Both the position numbers and the translations under genes were made by a program. This document shows positions 1 to 8,700 of a stretch of DNA of 60,291 nt, one piece after another. The notes beneath the pieces are model-generated. The model was not told where the DNA came from, made no database searches, and saw only the letters and a list, made by a program, of their open reading frames with translations. This DNA comes from Bacteroidia bacterium (GTDB taxonomy: Bacteria > Bacteroidota > Bacteroidia > Flavobacteriales_D > JAUILH01): contig JAUILH010000008.1 in the NCBI GenBank assembly GCA_030433115.1, positions 1-60,291 on the forward strand, in the 5' to 3' direction. Every line of letters starts with the position of its first letter. The first letter of the stretch is position 1.

Positions 1-2329
1 TTGCATCTGGTGGACCTACAAATGGTCCGCCAGTAACCTGAATAGGACACCCATTCTGATCAATCACATCAAAGCTATACATATCTCCATCCTGAAGACC
101 AGTAATGGTAATGGTACCACCATCAGGCGCTGTGGTGTTGGCAAAACTGGCTGTTCCGGGCAATAAGTTAGAGGCCGTAAAGTTGGTGCCATATACTTCC
201 GGATGCCCACCATTTAAGGTTACCACCAATTCTCCGTTAGGACAATCTTCCACGGCATTGAAAGTGATTGGGTTAAGGTAGGTCACAGAAATTGGGGTTC
301 CCATACTCCAGCAGTTGGCGTTGTACAACAGGTTGGGGAAGTTGTACATGGTCATAGGTATATAGAATACCTCATTGTTGGCAAAAGTACCTGCTCCAAA
401 GGCATTGAGGATAAATTGATCGTTGATATCCGACATGTTTCCATTTCCAGTGGAGGGGTAGATGCCCTGGAAACAAGGATCGTTATTGGGGTCTATCCCC
501 GGGGTTGGCGGACAGCTATAGATTAACCATGCAATTCCCGGATCGTATGGGAAGCCACCCAAAGGTCCGTTGTCATCAGGGTGTGTAAAGTCGTTGTTGG
601 AGGTCATATCAATCTGATCGCCATCACATAAAATAAAGTTGGTATTCCCATTTCCAGTCATGTTGGCATTGTATGTACCCGCATCTGCCTGGCAACCACA
701 GTTGATGGTGGTGGTTTGTGAGCAGCCCGGATAATCAGAGAAGTAGTAGCTAATGGTGTATGGGTTGGCAGCAGGATTTAAGCCAGATACGGACCAGTTT
801 TGAGGGCTGGTGGTAGGCAAAGTAATCATGGTGTCTAGTACATTGGTACCATCATCAATAGATATCACAAGGAATCCCGAGCCATAGGTGTCATCAAAGG
901 TAATGTCTCCATTTACACTTCCAGCGCCAATTACACAGTTGGAAGAGAAGCCTGTGATAGGCGGAGGCGCCTGGTGTAAGCCAACAATGGTACAGGTAGG
1001 GTCATCTGTAAACTGAGCTGTAAAATCACACTGAGCACCTGTTTGTGGCAGGCCGGTTTGTGTGAAGTTTAAAGGGGATACAAATGGTGGGTTGAAGGTT
1101 TGTGTGGCACCATAACAGTCTGTAATCACCAGCTGACCTGTGGCAGGCGGGTTGGTGAAGGTAACTGTTCCGGATATGTCATATTCTAAGAAGCCTCCGT
1201 TTACGTAACAGTTGGTTACGTTGATGTCGAAGGTGTTCATGGAGCAATTTGAACAAGGAACCACAGTTACCACCACATCTGCGGTTGTCTGACAACCGGG
1301 AGTTCCAACCGTGTATGTATATGTTCCGGGCACACTTGTCCCAGGCGTAAAAGTACCTTGATCCCCCCCTCCAAGAATAGACGGTCCGGACCAAGTCCCT
1401 CCAGCATCTGGCACACCTCCCAGCAGACCAAACAGATTTGTTGCAGGATCATTATCACACAGCTGGATATTTCCATTGAGTCCGGCTACTGGATTGGACA
1501 TAGTTACAATTATATCTGCCGTTTCCGGACACAGTACTCCATCTGTGTATGTATATGTACCCGATATGTTTGTATTAGGATCAAACGTTCCTTGAAACCC
1601 GTTCCCCAAAACCGATGGTCCGGACCATATACCCGTGTTATTGGGTGTCCCCCCAAGCTCATTGAACAAATCACTATTACCACTTGGTACACATATATCT
1701 ACAGCCCCATTTGTGCCTGGATCAACATCTTCACATGTAACCGTTACATTGTCTACATTCCAGACTTCTGTTCCTGCCCAACATTGGGTTGTGATCCTTA
1801 ACCTAACTTCATTTCCATTAACGGCAATACAGCCAGTAGAATAATTTACACTGCCAATATCATCATCCAGAATAGCCATTCCCAAAGGAGGTGCGCATCC
1901 GCCACCGCATGGATACGCATTTGCTGGAGAAGTCCAGGGTCCCCCATCAATACTATATTCAAAAGCCACCCAATCGGCAGAAACACATCCCGTTCCACAC
2001 GCTTCCATTGTACCGCTTTCAGATACATCAAAATTGATGATGACATGAGAGCAAGAACTAATATTAATGCCATTCGTTAGCCATTCAGCCGGACCATTAG
2101 AGTCTCCTGTTTCGAGGGTACCGTTTTGTACTTCATGATAGTCACCAGCCAGACAAGTAGGACAACTTGCCGACCAATTAACCCCGTTCGCAGTTCCGGT
2201 TGTAGAGCCTGCTGGTTCATCAAAAGTCTCAGAAAAAATAATCTGTGCAGAGGCTCTTTGGACAAACAAGAAGGCCAACAAGGCAATGCAGTTGCGCAAT
2301 GATATATAGAATCCCTTTGAAATTATCAT
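1..2329 (-). CDS. Large secreted surface protein, 3' end outside window
   Basis: The frame is open from an ATG at 2329 to the window edge (about 776 codons), so the C-terminus and any sorting domain are missing. It begins with a typical signal peptide ending in RASA before QIIFSETFDEP. The first domain resembles the jelly-roll modules of Bacteroidota exoproteins (FDEPAG..., then SADWVAFEYSIDGGPW and VRLRITTQCWAG). Two related modules of about 70 residues follow, coded near 1500-1710 and 1270-1475; both have a GIWSGPS or GTWSGPS core and a GTYTYT motif. Cys-rich PKD/SprB-like modules continue to the edge. This is the usual build of long T9SS-exported adhesins. The ligand is unknown. Surface localisation is inferred from the signal peptide and modules, because the C-terminus cannot be seen. 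Confidence 0.8.
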   Translation of the reverse strand, partial: MIISKGFYISLRNCIALLAFLFVQRASAQIIFSETFDEPAGSTTGTANGVNWSASCPTCLAGDYHEVQNGTLETGDSNGPAEWLTNGINISSCSHVIINFDVSESGTMEACGTGCVSADWVAFEYSIDGGPWTSPANAYPCGGGCAPPLGMAILDDDIGSVNYSTGCIAVNGNEVRLRITTQCWAGTEVWNVDNVTVTCEDVDPGTNGAVDICVPSGNSDLFNELGGTPNNTGIWSGPSVLGNGFQGTFDPNTNISGTYTYTDGVLCPETADIIVTMSNPVAGLNGNIQLCDNDPATNLFGLLGGVPDAGGTWSGPSILGGGDQGTFTPGTSVPGTYTYTVGTPGCQTTADVVVTVVPCSNCSMNTFDINVTNCYVNGGFLEYDISGTVTFTNPPATGQLVITDCYGATQTFNPPFVSPLNFTQTGLPQTGAQCDFTAQFTDDPTCTIVGLHQAPPPITGFSSNCVIGAGSVNGDITFDDTYGSGFLVISIDDGTNVLDTMITLPTTSPQNWSVSGLNPAANPYTISYYFSDYPGCSQTTTINCGCQADAGTYNANMTGNGNTNFILCDGDQIDMTSNNDFTHPDDNGPLGGFPYDPGIAWLIYSCPPTPGIDPNNDPCFQGIYPSTGNGNMSDINDQFILNAFGAGTFANNEVFYIPMTMYNFPNLLYNANCWSMGTPISVTYLNPITFNAVEDCPNGELVVTLNGGHPEVYGTNFTASNLLPGTASFANTTAPDGGTITITGLQDGDMYSFDVIDQNGCPIQVTGGPFVGPPDA

Positions 2330-2344
2330 TCAACAAAAGATAAA

Positions 2345-2389
2345 TTCCAAAGTGGTTGAGAAGAGAATCTCCAGGATGTTCACCTTGGT
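2345..2389. repeat. 45-bp direct repeat, copy 1
   Basis: This copy matches the segment at 2649..2693 at 43 of 45 positions, in the same orientation. It lies 16 bp upstream of the start of the large secreted protein, so it probably covers that gene's promoter/leader region. A short match (a GACGAAT core) also follows both copies after a spacer of different length. Confidence 0.85.
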
Positions 2390-2458
2390 ATTGTAAAATT
2401 ACATCTGTAAGACGAATGCCTCCTAAAAGGTTGTGTTAAGATAGGGTTAAATTGAGAC

Positions 2459-2493
2459 AAAAAATAAGATCCAGCCAAATATGACCGGATCTT
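2459..2493 (-). terminator. Rho-independent terminator-like hairpin
   Basis: Read on the minus strand, a 9-bp stem (one G-U wobble) with arms at 2485-2493 and 2466-2474 is followed by a run of six T. It lies about 255 bp after the sigma-factor stop and would end that transcript before the next gene. Confidence 0.6.
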
Positions 2494-2648
2494 TAGAGTT
2501 AACTCAACTAACAAGTTGTTTCAGATTGAGGTAAGAAAGCAACTTGTTTCCTTGGTATTGTGTGCAAATAGCAGTCAATGGCCAGGAAAGTATCTGTTAT
2601 TTTTTCAAAAAATGATAGAATAACACTTTGAAATCACCTTTGACGTGC

Positions 2649-2693
2649 TTCCAAAGTGGTTGAGAAGAGAATCTCTAGGGTGTTCACCTTGGT
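2649..2693. repeat. 45-bp direct repeat, copy 2
   Basis: This is the partner of 2345..2389 (43 of 45 identical), 304 bp away and in the same orientation. It sits 55 bp after the sigma-factor stop codon. The origin is unclear; a local duplication of a promoter or leader segment is the simplest reading. Confidence 0.85.
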
Positions 2694-2747
2694 TATTATA
2701 AAGACGAATATAGTGAAAAAAAGGTTGCTCGCCGATTTTAAATAAAC

Positions 2748-3290
2748 CTACGGATTACACCTTTCACAATCTTGTTCGCCCACCAACTGCCCGTCTTCAT
2801 TGAGAGAGAAGTTACAACAACTTACAAATTTTGTTTTTAAAATTTCCCGGGCTCTTTGCACTCGAGATTTGGCACCCGACAAAGAAATGTTTAGAATTTC
2901 GGCAACCTCTTGTTGTTTTTTGCCTTCCAGATCTGCGAGTTTGATGGCTTCTTTATATTTATCTGGCAACTCCTCTACGAAAGGATGCAGGCAGCAGAAC
3001 ATTTCCTGTTTGCCATAAAAACCAACTTCTTCATCTTCAAGATCGGGGAGATCTTCTTTAAGTCCGGATTTTGAACTGGCTCTAAAAAAATCGTTCATGG
3101 CGTTTCTGGCCACCTGAAAGATCCATGCTTGTAATTTCGATTCATCCTGAATGGAATCTTTCTTTAAATGAATCTTAATGAAGACTTCCTGAAGAATATC
3201 TTGGGCATCAGTTTCGTTCTTTACCCTTTTCAATAAAAAATGGTAAACATTGTCGTGAAACTTATCCCAAACTTCAGCAGTCGTTGTCAT
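2748..3290 (-). CDS. sigZ: ECF RNA polymerase sigma factor, SigZ-like
   Basis: This 180-residue sigma-70 family protein has region 2 near residues 10-70 (DAQDILQEVF, LQAWIFQVARNAMNDFFR) and a region 4 helix-turn-helix near residues 125-155 (KQQEVAEILNISLSGAKSRVQRARE). The length and the Cys-rich tail (SCCNF...DCERC) fit the SigZ family, whose members carry a conserved CC near the end. No anti-sigma factor gene lies beside it. The gene directly upstream on the same strand codes a 14-cysteine peptide, and a strong hairpin separates the two. The cysteines at the tail could sense metal or redox state, but that is inference. The SigZ assignment is from motif recognition. Confidence 0.85.
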   Translation of the reverse strand: MTTTAEVWDKFHDNVYHFLLKRVKNETDAQDILQEVFIKIHLKKDSIQDESKLQAWIFQVARNAMNDFFRASSKSGLKEDLPDLEDEEVGFYGKQEMFCCLHPFVEELPDKYKEAIKLADLEGKKQQEVAEILNISLSGAKSRVQRAREILKTKFVSCCNFSLNEDGQLVGEQDCERCNP

Positions 3291-3320
3291 AACATTATTT
3301 AACGTATCAAATGTACAAAA

Positions 3321-3358
3321 GTTCCGGAGCAGAGCCTAAGTAGCTTGCACTCCGGAAC
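3321..3358 (-). terminator. Hairpin between Cys-rich peptide gene and sigma factor
   Basis: A perfect 9-bp inverted repeat (GTTCCGGAG / CTCCGGAAC, arms 3321-3329 and 3350-3358) encloses 20 nt. On the minus strand it starts 8 nt after the stop of the Cys-rich peptide gene and is followed by only four T, 30 bp before the sigZ start. It may be a partial terminator or attenuator setting the ratio of the two products. Confidence 0.55.
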
Positions 3359-3366
3359 CGAGTATA

Positions 3367-3516
3367 TTATTGACAGCAGCTATCGCTACAGTTAGAACAG
3401 TCACACTTCTCGCATGAACAGCTCTCGTCACACTTACCGTTGCAATCACAGTTCGTGCAAGTACAGTTCTCACAAGAGCAACCGCCATCTTTCTTTACTT
3501 GATCTATCGTTTCCAT
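3367..3516 (-). CDS. Metallothionein-like cysteine-rich peptide, 49 aa
   Basis: The ORF runs from an ATG at 3516 to a TAA at 3367-3369. It codes METIDQVKKDGG followed by a 37-residue segment with 14 cysteines in C-x-C, C-x2-C and C-x3-C spacings (for example CSCENCTC, CDCNGKC, CEKCDC), ending SCCQ. There is no signal peptide, so it should be cytoplasmic. The spacing and the lack of aromatics are typical of metal-thiolate peptides; I do not recognise a specific metallothionein family. It lies just upstream of the SigZ-like gene on the same strand, which suggests a shared function such as metal or thiol stress. The regular codon-by-codon Cys pattern argues against a chance ORF. The metal-binding role is inferred. 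Confidence 0.75.
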   Translation of the reverse strand: METIDQVKKDGGCSCENCTCTNCDCNGKCDESCSCEKCDCSNCSDSCCQ

Positions 3517-3683
3517 ATCTATTTGTTTTAGTTGATGTATTAATGCTTGTCTATTCTACTGGCAAGATTTTTTGGCAATGTCTAAATGATGCAAATTGGC
3601 TAGTTTATACGAGTCAAGCCAAAAAAGACGCAAAAAAAATGTATGAATCGATCAAAAGCATGATTTCGATATATATGGAAACA

Positions 3684-3715
3684 AAAAAACCGCATCAGTG
3701 TTGATGCGGTTTTTC
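3684..3715 (-). terminator. Terminator of the solute-binding protein gene
   Basis: A run of seven A, an 8-9 bp stem (ACCGCATCA / TGATGCGGT) with a 4-nt loop, and a run of five T make a hairpin that can act on both strands. It starts 18 bp beyond the stop codon of the minus-strand substrate-binding protein. Confidence 0.85.
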
Positions 3716-3732
3716 AATATTTTAGTTACTGC

Positions 3733-5496
3733 TTATTCTTCGAAGAATACTCTTGTAAAGTCTCTGTATTCCATTCCGTTAATTGGGAAATTCTTTACCT
3801 TCTTTGCCAATAAACGCTCGTAGCTATCGTAATAGATTGGCATCACAACCGCGTCATCGATCAACAATTGATCTGCCTTGGCGAACAATGCATTTCTTTC
3901 AGTATCATCCACAGTTTGAACTGCCTGGTCATACAAAGCATCAAATTCCGGATTCTGGTACTTGTATGCATTATACAATGATCTTTCATTAGGATCATCC
4001 GGGATATGCTTGCTATGAAACAAGTTCAGGAAGTTTTCAGGATCTGGGTAATCCGCCACCCAAGCTGTTCTCCACATAGTAGAGTTTCCGGTTTCAAATT
4101 TCCTTCTCAACTGAATCAATGATACCTGAACAGGCTTAATGGTCACTCCAAGGTTCTCGAACAACTGATTTTGTACTGCCTGAGCCAAAATCATATTCAC
4201 GTTTCCATCATTATTAATGTGTAATGTTACTTCAGGGAATCCTTGTCCGTTTGGAAAACCTGCCTCCGCCAACAATCTTTTGGCCTCTTCAGGATTAAAC
4301 TCAAATCCTTTAACAGATTCGTGAGGATAGCCAGTAATTGGAGGTACTACGCCATGTTCTGCAGGTGTTCCTTCTCCGTATAAAGCACTTGTCACCAACT
4401 TATCTCTATCGATGGCCATGTTGAATGCTTGCCTCACACGTTTATCTTTAAATACAGGATGTGTATTCAAGAAAGCGTAGTACTGAATAGTAATCCCATC
4501 TGTAGTCTGTAAAATCTGCTTGGCATTATCCTTTGCATCATTCAAATCGTTCATGACGTTATCGATCTCGTCTACCGGAATCTTCCAAACCATGTCTAAA
4601 TCCTCTTTATTGAAACTTTGGAACTCCGTTTTCTTTTCTTTCATGAAGGTAAACTTCAAGCCTTTTAAGTATGGCAGTTTGTTGCCGTGCTCATCTTTAT
4701 CCCAGTACTCTTCGTTTCTCTGAAGGAATACGTTTTTATCCAAATCAATGGTCTTCATCATGAAAGGGCCAGTACCAACCGGGTGCACGCTCATCTCTTT
4801 TCCATAGGCCTCAACTGCTTCTTCAGGAAAAATCCATCCAGCAGGTGTTGACATAATTTGATTGAATGTAACGAAAGGCTCTACCAGGGTAATTTCGATG
4901 GTATAATCATCAACAACTTTTACTCCGGACACACCACCTTCTGATCCAGAACCACCGTCAAATGAATTATAGTAGTCTTTTGCACCAAGAATTTTTGACA
5001 AGACCAATCCGCTTAGCTCATTCTGAGCTGTTTTAGTGCTCGACTGAGGTGTACACAATTGATCTAAGCAGTACTTAACATCATGTGCAGTCAATTCTCT
5101 GTCCGCATCATTCTTAAAACACTTGTCGTTATGGAACTTAACCCCTTTTCTCAGTTTGTACGTAAAAACAGTTCCGTTTTCATTCGAATTGTATTCTTCC
5201 GCCAAACACGGCTCCAATTGAAGGGTTGCCTGATTCAATTTAACCAAACCTTCATACATCTGGTTGGCAATGTTGTGACCAGTCAATTCTGCAACACCAT
5301 GTGGGAATAATGTAGTAGGTTTACTCACCTGATTCATTTTGAATACACCACCACGAGTAATGCCCACTTCATTTCCTTTATCATCAGTAATTGTACCTTT
5401 ACCTTTCTCTACTTTTGCCTCCTTCTTCTTTCCGCCACCACACGCAGTAGCCAAAACAAGTAGCAATCCCATTGAACATAACGCAGCAAACTTCAT
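3733..5496 (-). CDS. ABC transporter substrate-binding lipoprotein, OppA/DppA family (SBP_bac_5)
   Basis: This is a peptide/nickel/opine-type extracytoplasmic solute-binding protein (587 residues, normal for family 5). Family hallmarks are YEGLVKLNQAT, TYKLRKGVKFHND, LTAHDVKYCLDQ, VHPVGTGPFM, VRQAFNMAIDRDKLV and AEAGFPNG. I chose the ATG at 5496 rather than the one at 5523: an AG-rich ribosome site lies directly before it, and it gives a clean lipoprotein signal (LVLATAC, lipid Cys19). The lipid would anchor it to a membrane on the periplasmic side. No permease or ATPase gene is adjacent, so its transporter partner is elsewhere. Substrate unknown; an oligopeptide is most likely. Confidence 0.92.
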   Translation of the reverse strand: MKFAALCSMGLLLVLATACGGGKKKEAKVEKGKGTITDDKGNEVGITRGGVFKMNQVSKPTTLFPHGVAELTGHNIANQMYEGLVKLNQATLQLEPCLAEEYNSNENGTVFTYKLRKGVKFHNDKCFKNDADRELTAHDVKYCLDQLCTPQSSTKTAQNELSGLVLSKILGAKDYYNSFDGGSGSEGGVSGVKVVDDYTIEITLVEPFVTFNQIMSTPAGWIFPEEAVEAYGKEMSVHPVGTGPFMMKTIDLDKNVFLQRNEEYWDKDEHGNKLPYLKGLKFTFMKEKKTEFQSFNKEDLDMVWKIPVDEIDNVMNDLNDAKDNAKQILQTTDGITIQYYAFLNTHPVFKDKRVRQAFNMAIDRDKLVTSALYGEGTPAEHGVVPPITGYPHESVKGFEFNPEEAKRLLAEAGFPNGQGFPEVTLHINNDGNVNMILAQAVQNQLFENLGVTIKPVQVSLIQLRRKFETGNSTMWRTAWVADYPDPENFLNLFHSKHIPDDPNERSLYNAYKYQNPEFDALYDQAVQTVDDTERNALFAKADQLLIDDAVVMPIYYDSYERLLAKKVKNFPINGMEYRDFTRVFFEE

Positions 5497-5537
5497 ATCT
5501 CCTCTAAGCTTAAAATTTAACACTTCTTACAAGAGAA

Positions 5538-5545
5538 CAAATATA
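5538..5545 (-). promoter_or_regulatory. Candidate -7 box of the solute-binding protein gene
   Basis: On the minus strand the sequence TATATTTG matches the Bacteroidota -7 consensus TAnnTTTG. It lies about 42 bp upstream of the chosen start at 5496. I see no well-spaced -33 TTG, so only the -7 element is supported. Confidence 0.45.
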
Positions 5546-5636
5546 AAAATATATCCCATAATTACAGTACTCAACTGGACTATTGGTGCATGAAACTTCC
5601 GAAAGGTAAATTATTGGGTTTAAACGTTATATTTAA

Positions 5637-5665
5637 TTGATCTTGCGGGGCTTTGCATACTTTTG
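5637..5665 (+). promoter_or_regulatory. Candidate Bacteroidota promoter
   Basis: TTG at 5637-5639, an 18-nt spacer and TACTTTTG at 5658-5665 (TAnnTTTG form) lie 35 bp upstream of the GTG start at 5701. The spacer is 1 nt shorter than usual. Confidence 0.5.
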
Positions 5666-5700
5666 TGTGGATTATTGCGTAATAGAGCTTAGTCAGGGTT

Positions 5701-8700
5701 GTGAATTGTAGATGGTATATATCTCTTGCTTGTTGCTTGGTTATCCTTTTGGGGGTGAGTAATAAGGGGTTTGCTCAGCAGAAATTGAGGCATAAAAAAC
5801 TCACTATTAACACAGATTCTGTTAAAATCGACTCGCTCATTATTGTGCCCGAGAGTTTCCAGATCATGGGTTTGGAGGCAACTGCTTATCAAATCGACTA
5901 TTCTAAATCTGTTTTTATTCGAAACTCCAAAGACCTTGAAGGCACTTATATAGTAACATACAGAGTCTTTCCGGCTGAATTGAGCCAAACCTATTTTAAC
6001 AAGGATACCAGCATTTACTTTAAGGCCGGCAATGCTCAGGACAATCCGTTCAGGTATGTAGCGGAACAAGATTTGAGCAACAATATTTTTGGCAATGGAC
6101 TCAATAAAACCGGAAGTATTAGCAGGGGTGTAAATTTTGGAAACCGCCAAAATCTATCGGTCAATTCAAACCTCAACCTTCAAATGTCCGGAAAAATTGC
6201 ACCAGGCGTGAGTGTACTGGCATCCGTAACCGATGATAACATTCCGATTCAACCTCAGGGCAATACACAGCAGTTACAGGATTTTGATCAGGTTTACATC
6301 AAAGTATTTAATGACGATACCTGGGAACTCACCGCCGGAGACTTTTGGCTCTACAAACCAAAAGGCTATTTCATGGATTATAAAAAACGTGCTCAGGGAG
6401 GCTCGTTTGCCGGTAAAATCAAACTCAACGCAGAGGATGGTGGCCCCATTCTAAAAACCCAGGCTAGTGGTGCCATCTCAAAAGGGAAGTTTGCACGAAA
6501 CCAAATTCAGGGAATTGAAGGCAATCAGGGACCCTATAGATTAAATGGTGCCAATAATGAACCATTCATTATAGTATTGTCTGGAACTGAAAGGGTTTTT
6601 ATTGATGGAAAGTTGCTCACAAGAGGACAAGAGAATGATTATGTGATAGATTACAACACCTCAGAAATCACATTTACACCAAAAAATATGATCACTAAAG
6701 ATCGTAGGATTATCGTAGAGTTTCAATATTCAGATCAAAACTACGCACGTTCATTATTTCAGGTTGCCAATCAGTTTGACTCTAAAAAATGGTCGGCTTG
6801 GTTGAATGTTTACTCAGAACAAGATGCTAAAAATCAGCCTTTACAAATTCAATTAAACGATGATCAAAAACAAGTATTGGCAGATGTGCGCGACAACATT
6901 TCTCAAGCATTTGCAAGCAGTGTGGATACCGCAGAGTTCTCTGATGACCGGTTATTGTACGAAATGCGTGATACCATTGCGGGATCGGGCACCTATTCTA
7001 TTCTGGTCTTTTCAGTGAACGAAGATTCCAGTTTATATAAGGCCAGTTTTTCGGATGTGGGTGACAACAATGGGAATTATGTGTTGGACGATATCACGGC
7101 CATAGGCAGAACTTACAGATGGGTTGAGCCAGTGGGTGGGCAGCCTCAAGGTGATCATGAACCGGTTATTCTACTGCCTGCGCCAAACAAGCGACAAATG
7201 GTCACTGCCGGAACTGAATACAGGTATGGCAAAAACAACCGCATTGGCATAGAAGGCGCTATGAGCAATGATGATGTCAATACATTTTCGAATTTGGATA
7301 GAGCAGACAATATAGGTACTGCCCTTAAGGCTTATTGGGAATCGACCATGACACTGAATAAGAAAAGCACATTGACTCTTGGAACAGAAGCAGAATACCA
7401 GCAAAGTACGTTTAAGTCCATCGAACGATTCCGAGCAGTGGAGTTCTCAAGAAACTGGAACGTTCAGAATACAAACCTGGAAACAGACCAATGGTTGGGT
7501 AACGCCAACATAGGTTTCAACAGACAGGGCCTGGGAACAGTTGGCTATCAATTCAACACATTTTTGGCAGGATCTGCATATCAGGGATATAAAAATGACC
7601 TCCGAGTGAACCTGGGGAAACGTGATTGGGGCGCCAGAGTGAATGGAAGTTACTTGATTTCAAATGGCGAAGAGAACACCGATTTTATTCGACACAAGGC
7701 ATTGCTTTTTAAAACCCTTAAATTCATTAGACTCAGTTATCAGGACGAGCATGAATACAATATTAGATTGGCTCAAAACACTAAAAGTGGCTACCAGTTT
7801 TACGATGGAAAATTTGCCATTGGCACTGGTGATTCTACAAAAAATAAATTTGAAGTATATGTCAGGCAGCGACTCGATAAAAAAGTGAATCAGCTGGGCA
7901 CGTTATCCAAATCGGCCATTGCACAACACTATGGTGGGTCTGCAAACTTTATGAAATCCAGAACCAATCAATTAAAACTCAATGTGGCCTATCGCGAATT
8001 GAGAATTTTGGACACCGCTTTAATCACTGCTCAACCGGAAAACACCTTATTGGGCCGTTTAGAACACAAATTGAAGCTCTTCAAAGGCGCCATCAGTACG
8101 TCTACCTTTTATGAAATTGGCTCCGGGCTTGAGTTGAAAAGGGAATTTGTGTACGTAGAGGTTCAACCGGGACAAGGCACACACACCTGGATAGATTATA
8201 ATGAAGACGGCATTAAAGACCTCAACGAATTTGAAATTGCAGCCTTCAATGACCAGGCCAGTTACATCCGCATTTTTTCTCCAACCAACGAGTATGTGAA
8301 AACTTTCTCCAATCAATTTTCCCAATCCGTTTTCTTAAAACCCAAACAAATCTGGCGGAAAGAAAGCGGAATTAAGGGGTTATTGAGTCGTTTTTCCAAT
8401 CAATTCGTTTTTAGAACCAATCGAAAAACAAGTTCTGCCTTGCTCGAGGACCTCTACAATCCATTCAAAAGCGCAGTTGCAGATACTAATTTAATCAGTG
8501 TGACTTCTTCTCTCAGAAATACAGTGTACTTCAATAGAACCAATCAAAAATTTGGCATGGATTACAGCTACCAACAAACGGATGGCAAATCTTTATTAAC
8601 GAGTGGATTCGACACTAGGTCCCAGGCATTCCATCAAGTTAGAACACGTTGGAACCTGAACAGAAAATACACCTTCCAATCGGACCTGGAATTAGGAAAT

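Larger units (their letters stand above)
2330..2747. other. 418-bp intergenic region
   Basis: I see no convincing gene here. The region holds the two copies of the 45-bp direct repeat, a terminator-like hairpin on the minus strand at 2459..2493, and a short A/T hairpin near 2597-2611. Both flanking genes are on the minus strand, so it is at once the tail of the sigma-factor transcript and the promoter region of the large secreted protein. Confidence 0.7.

Noticed and set aside
1358-1801. Plus-strand ORF of 147 aa inside the first gene
   Set aside because: It is antisense to a minus-strand frame with a signal peptide and repeated beta modules; its composition is that of a shadow frame.
3414-3704. 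Plus-strand ORF of 96 aa over the Cys-rich peptide gene
   Set aside because: It starts antisense to the 14-Cys peptide and runs through its likely promoter towards a terminator; no family features.
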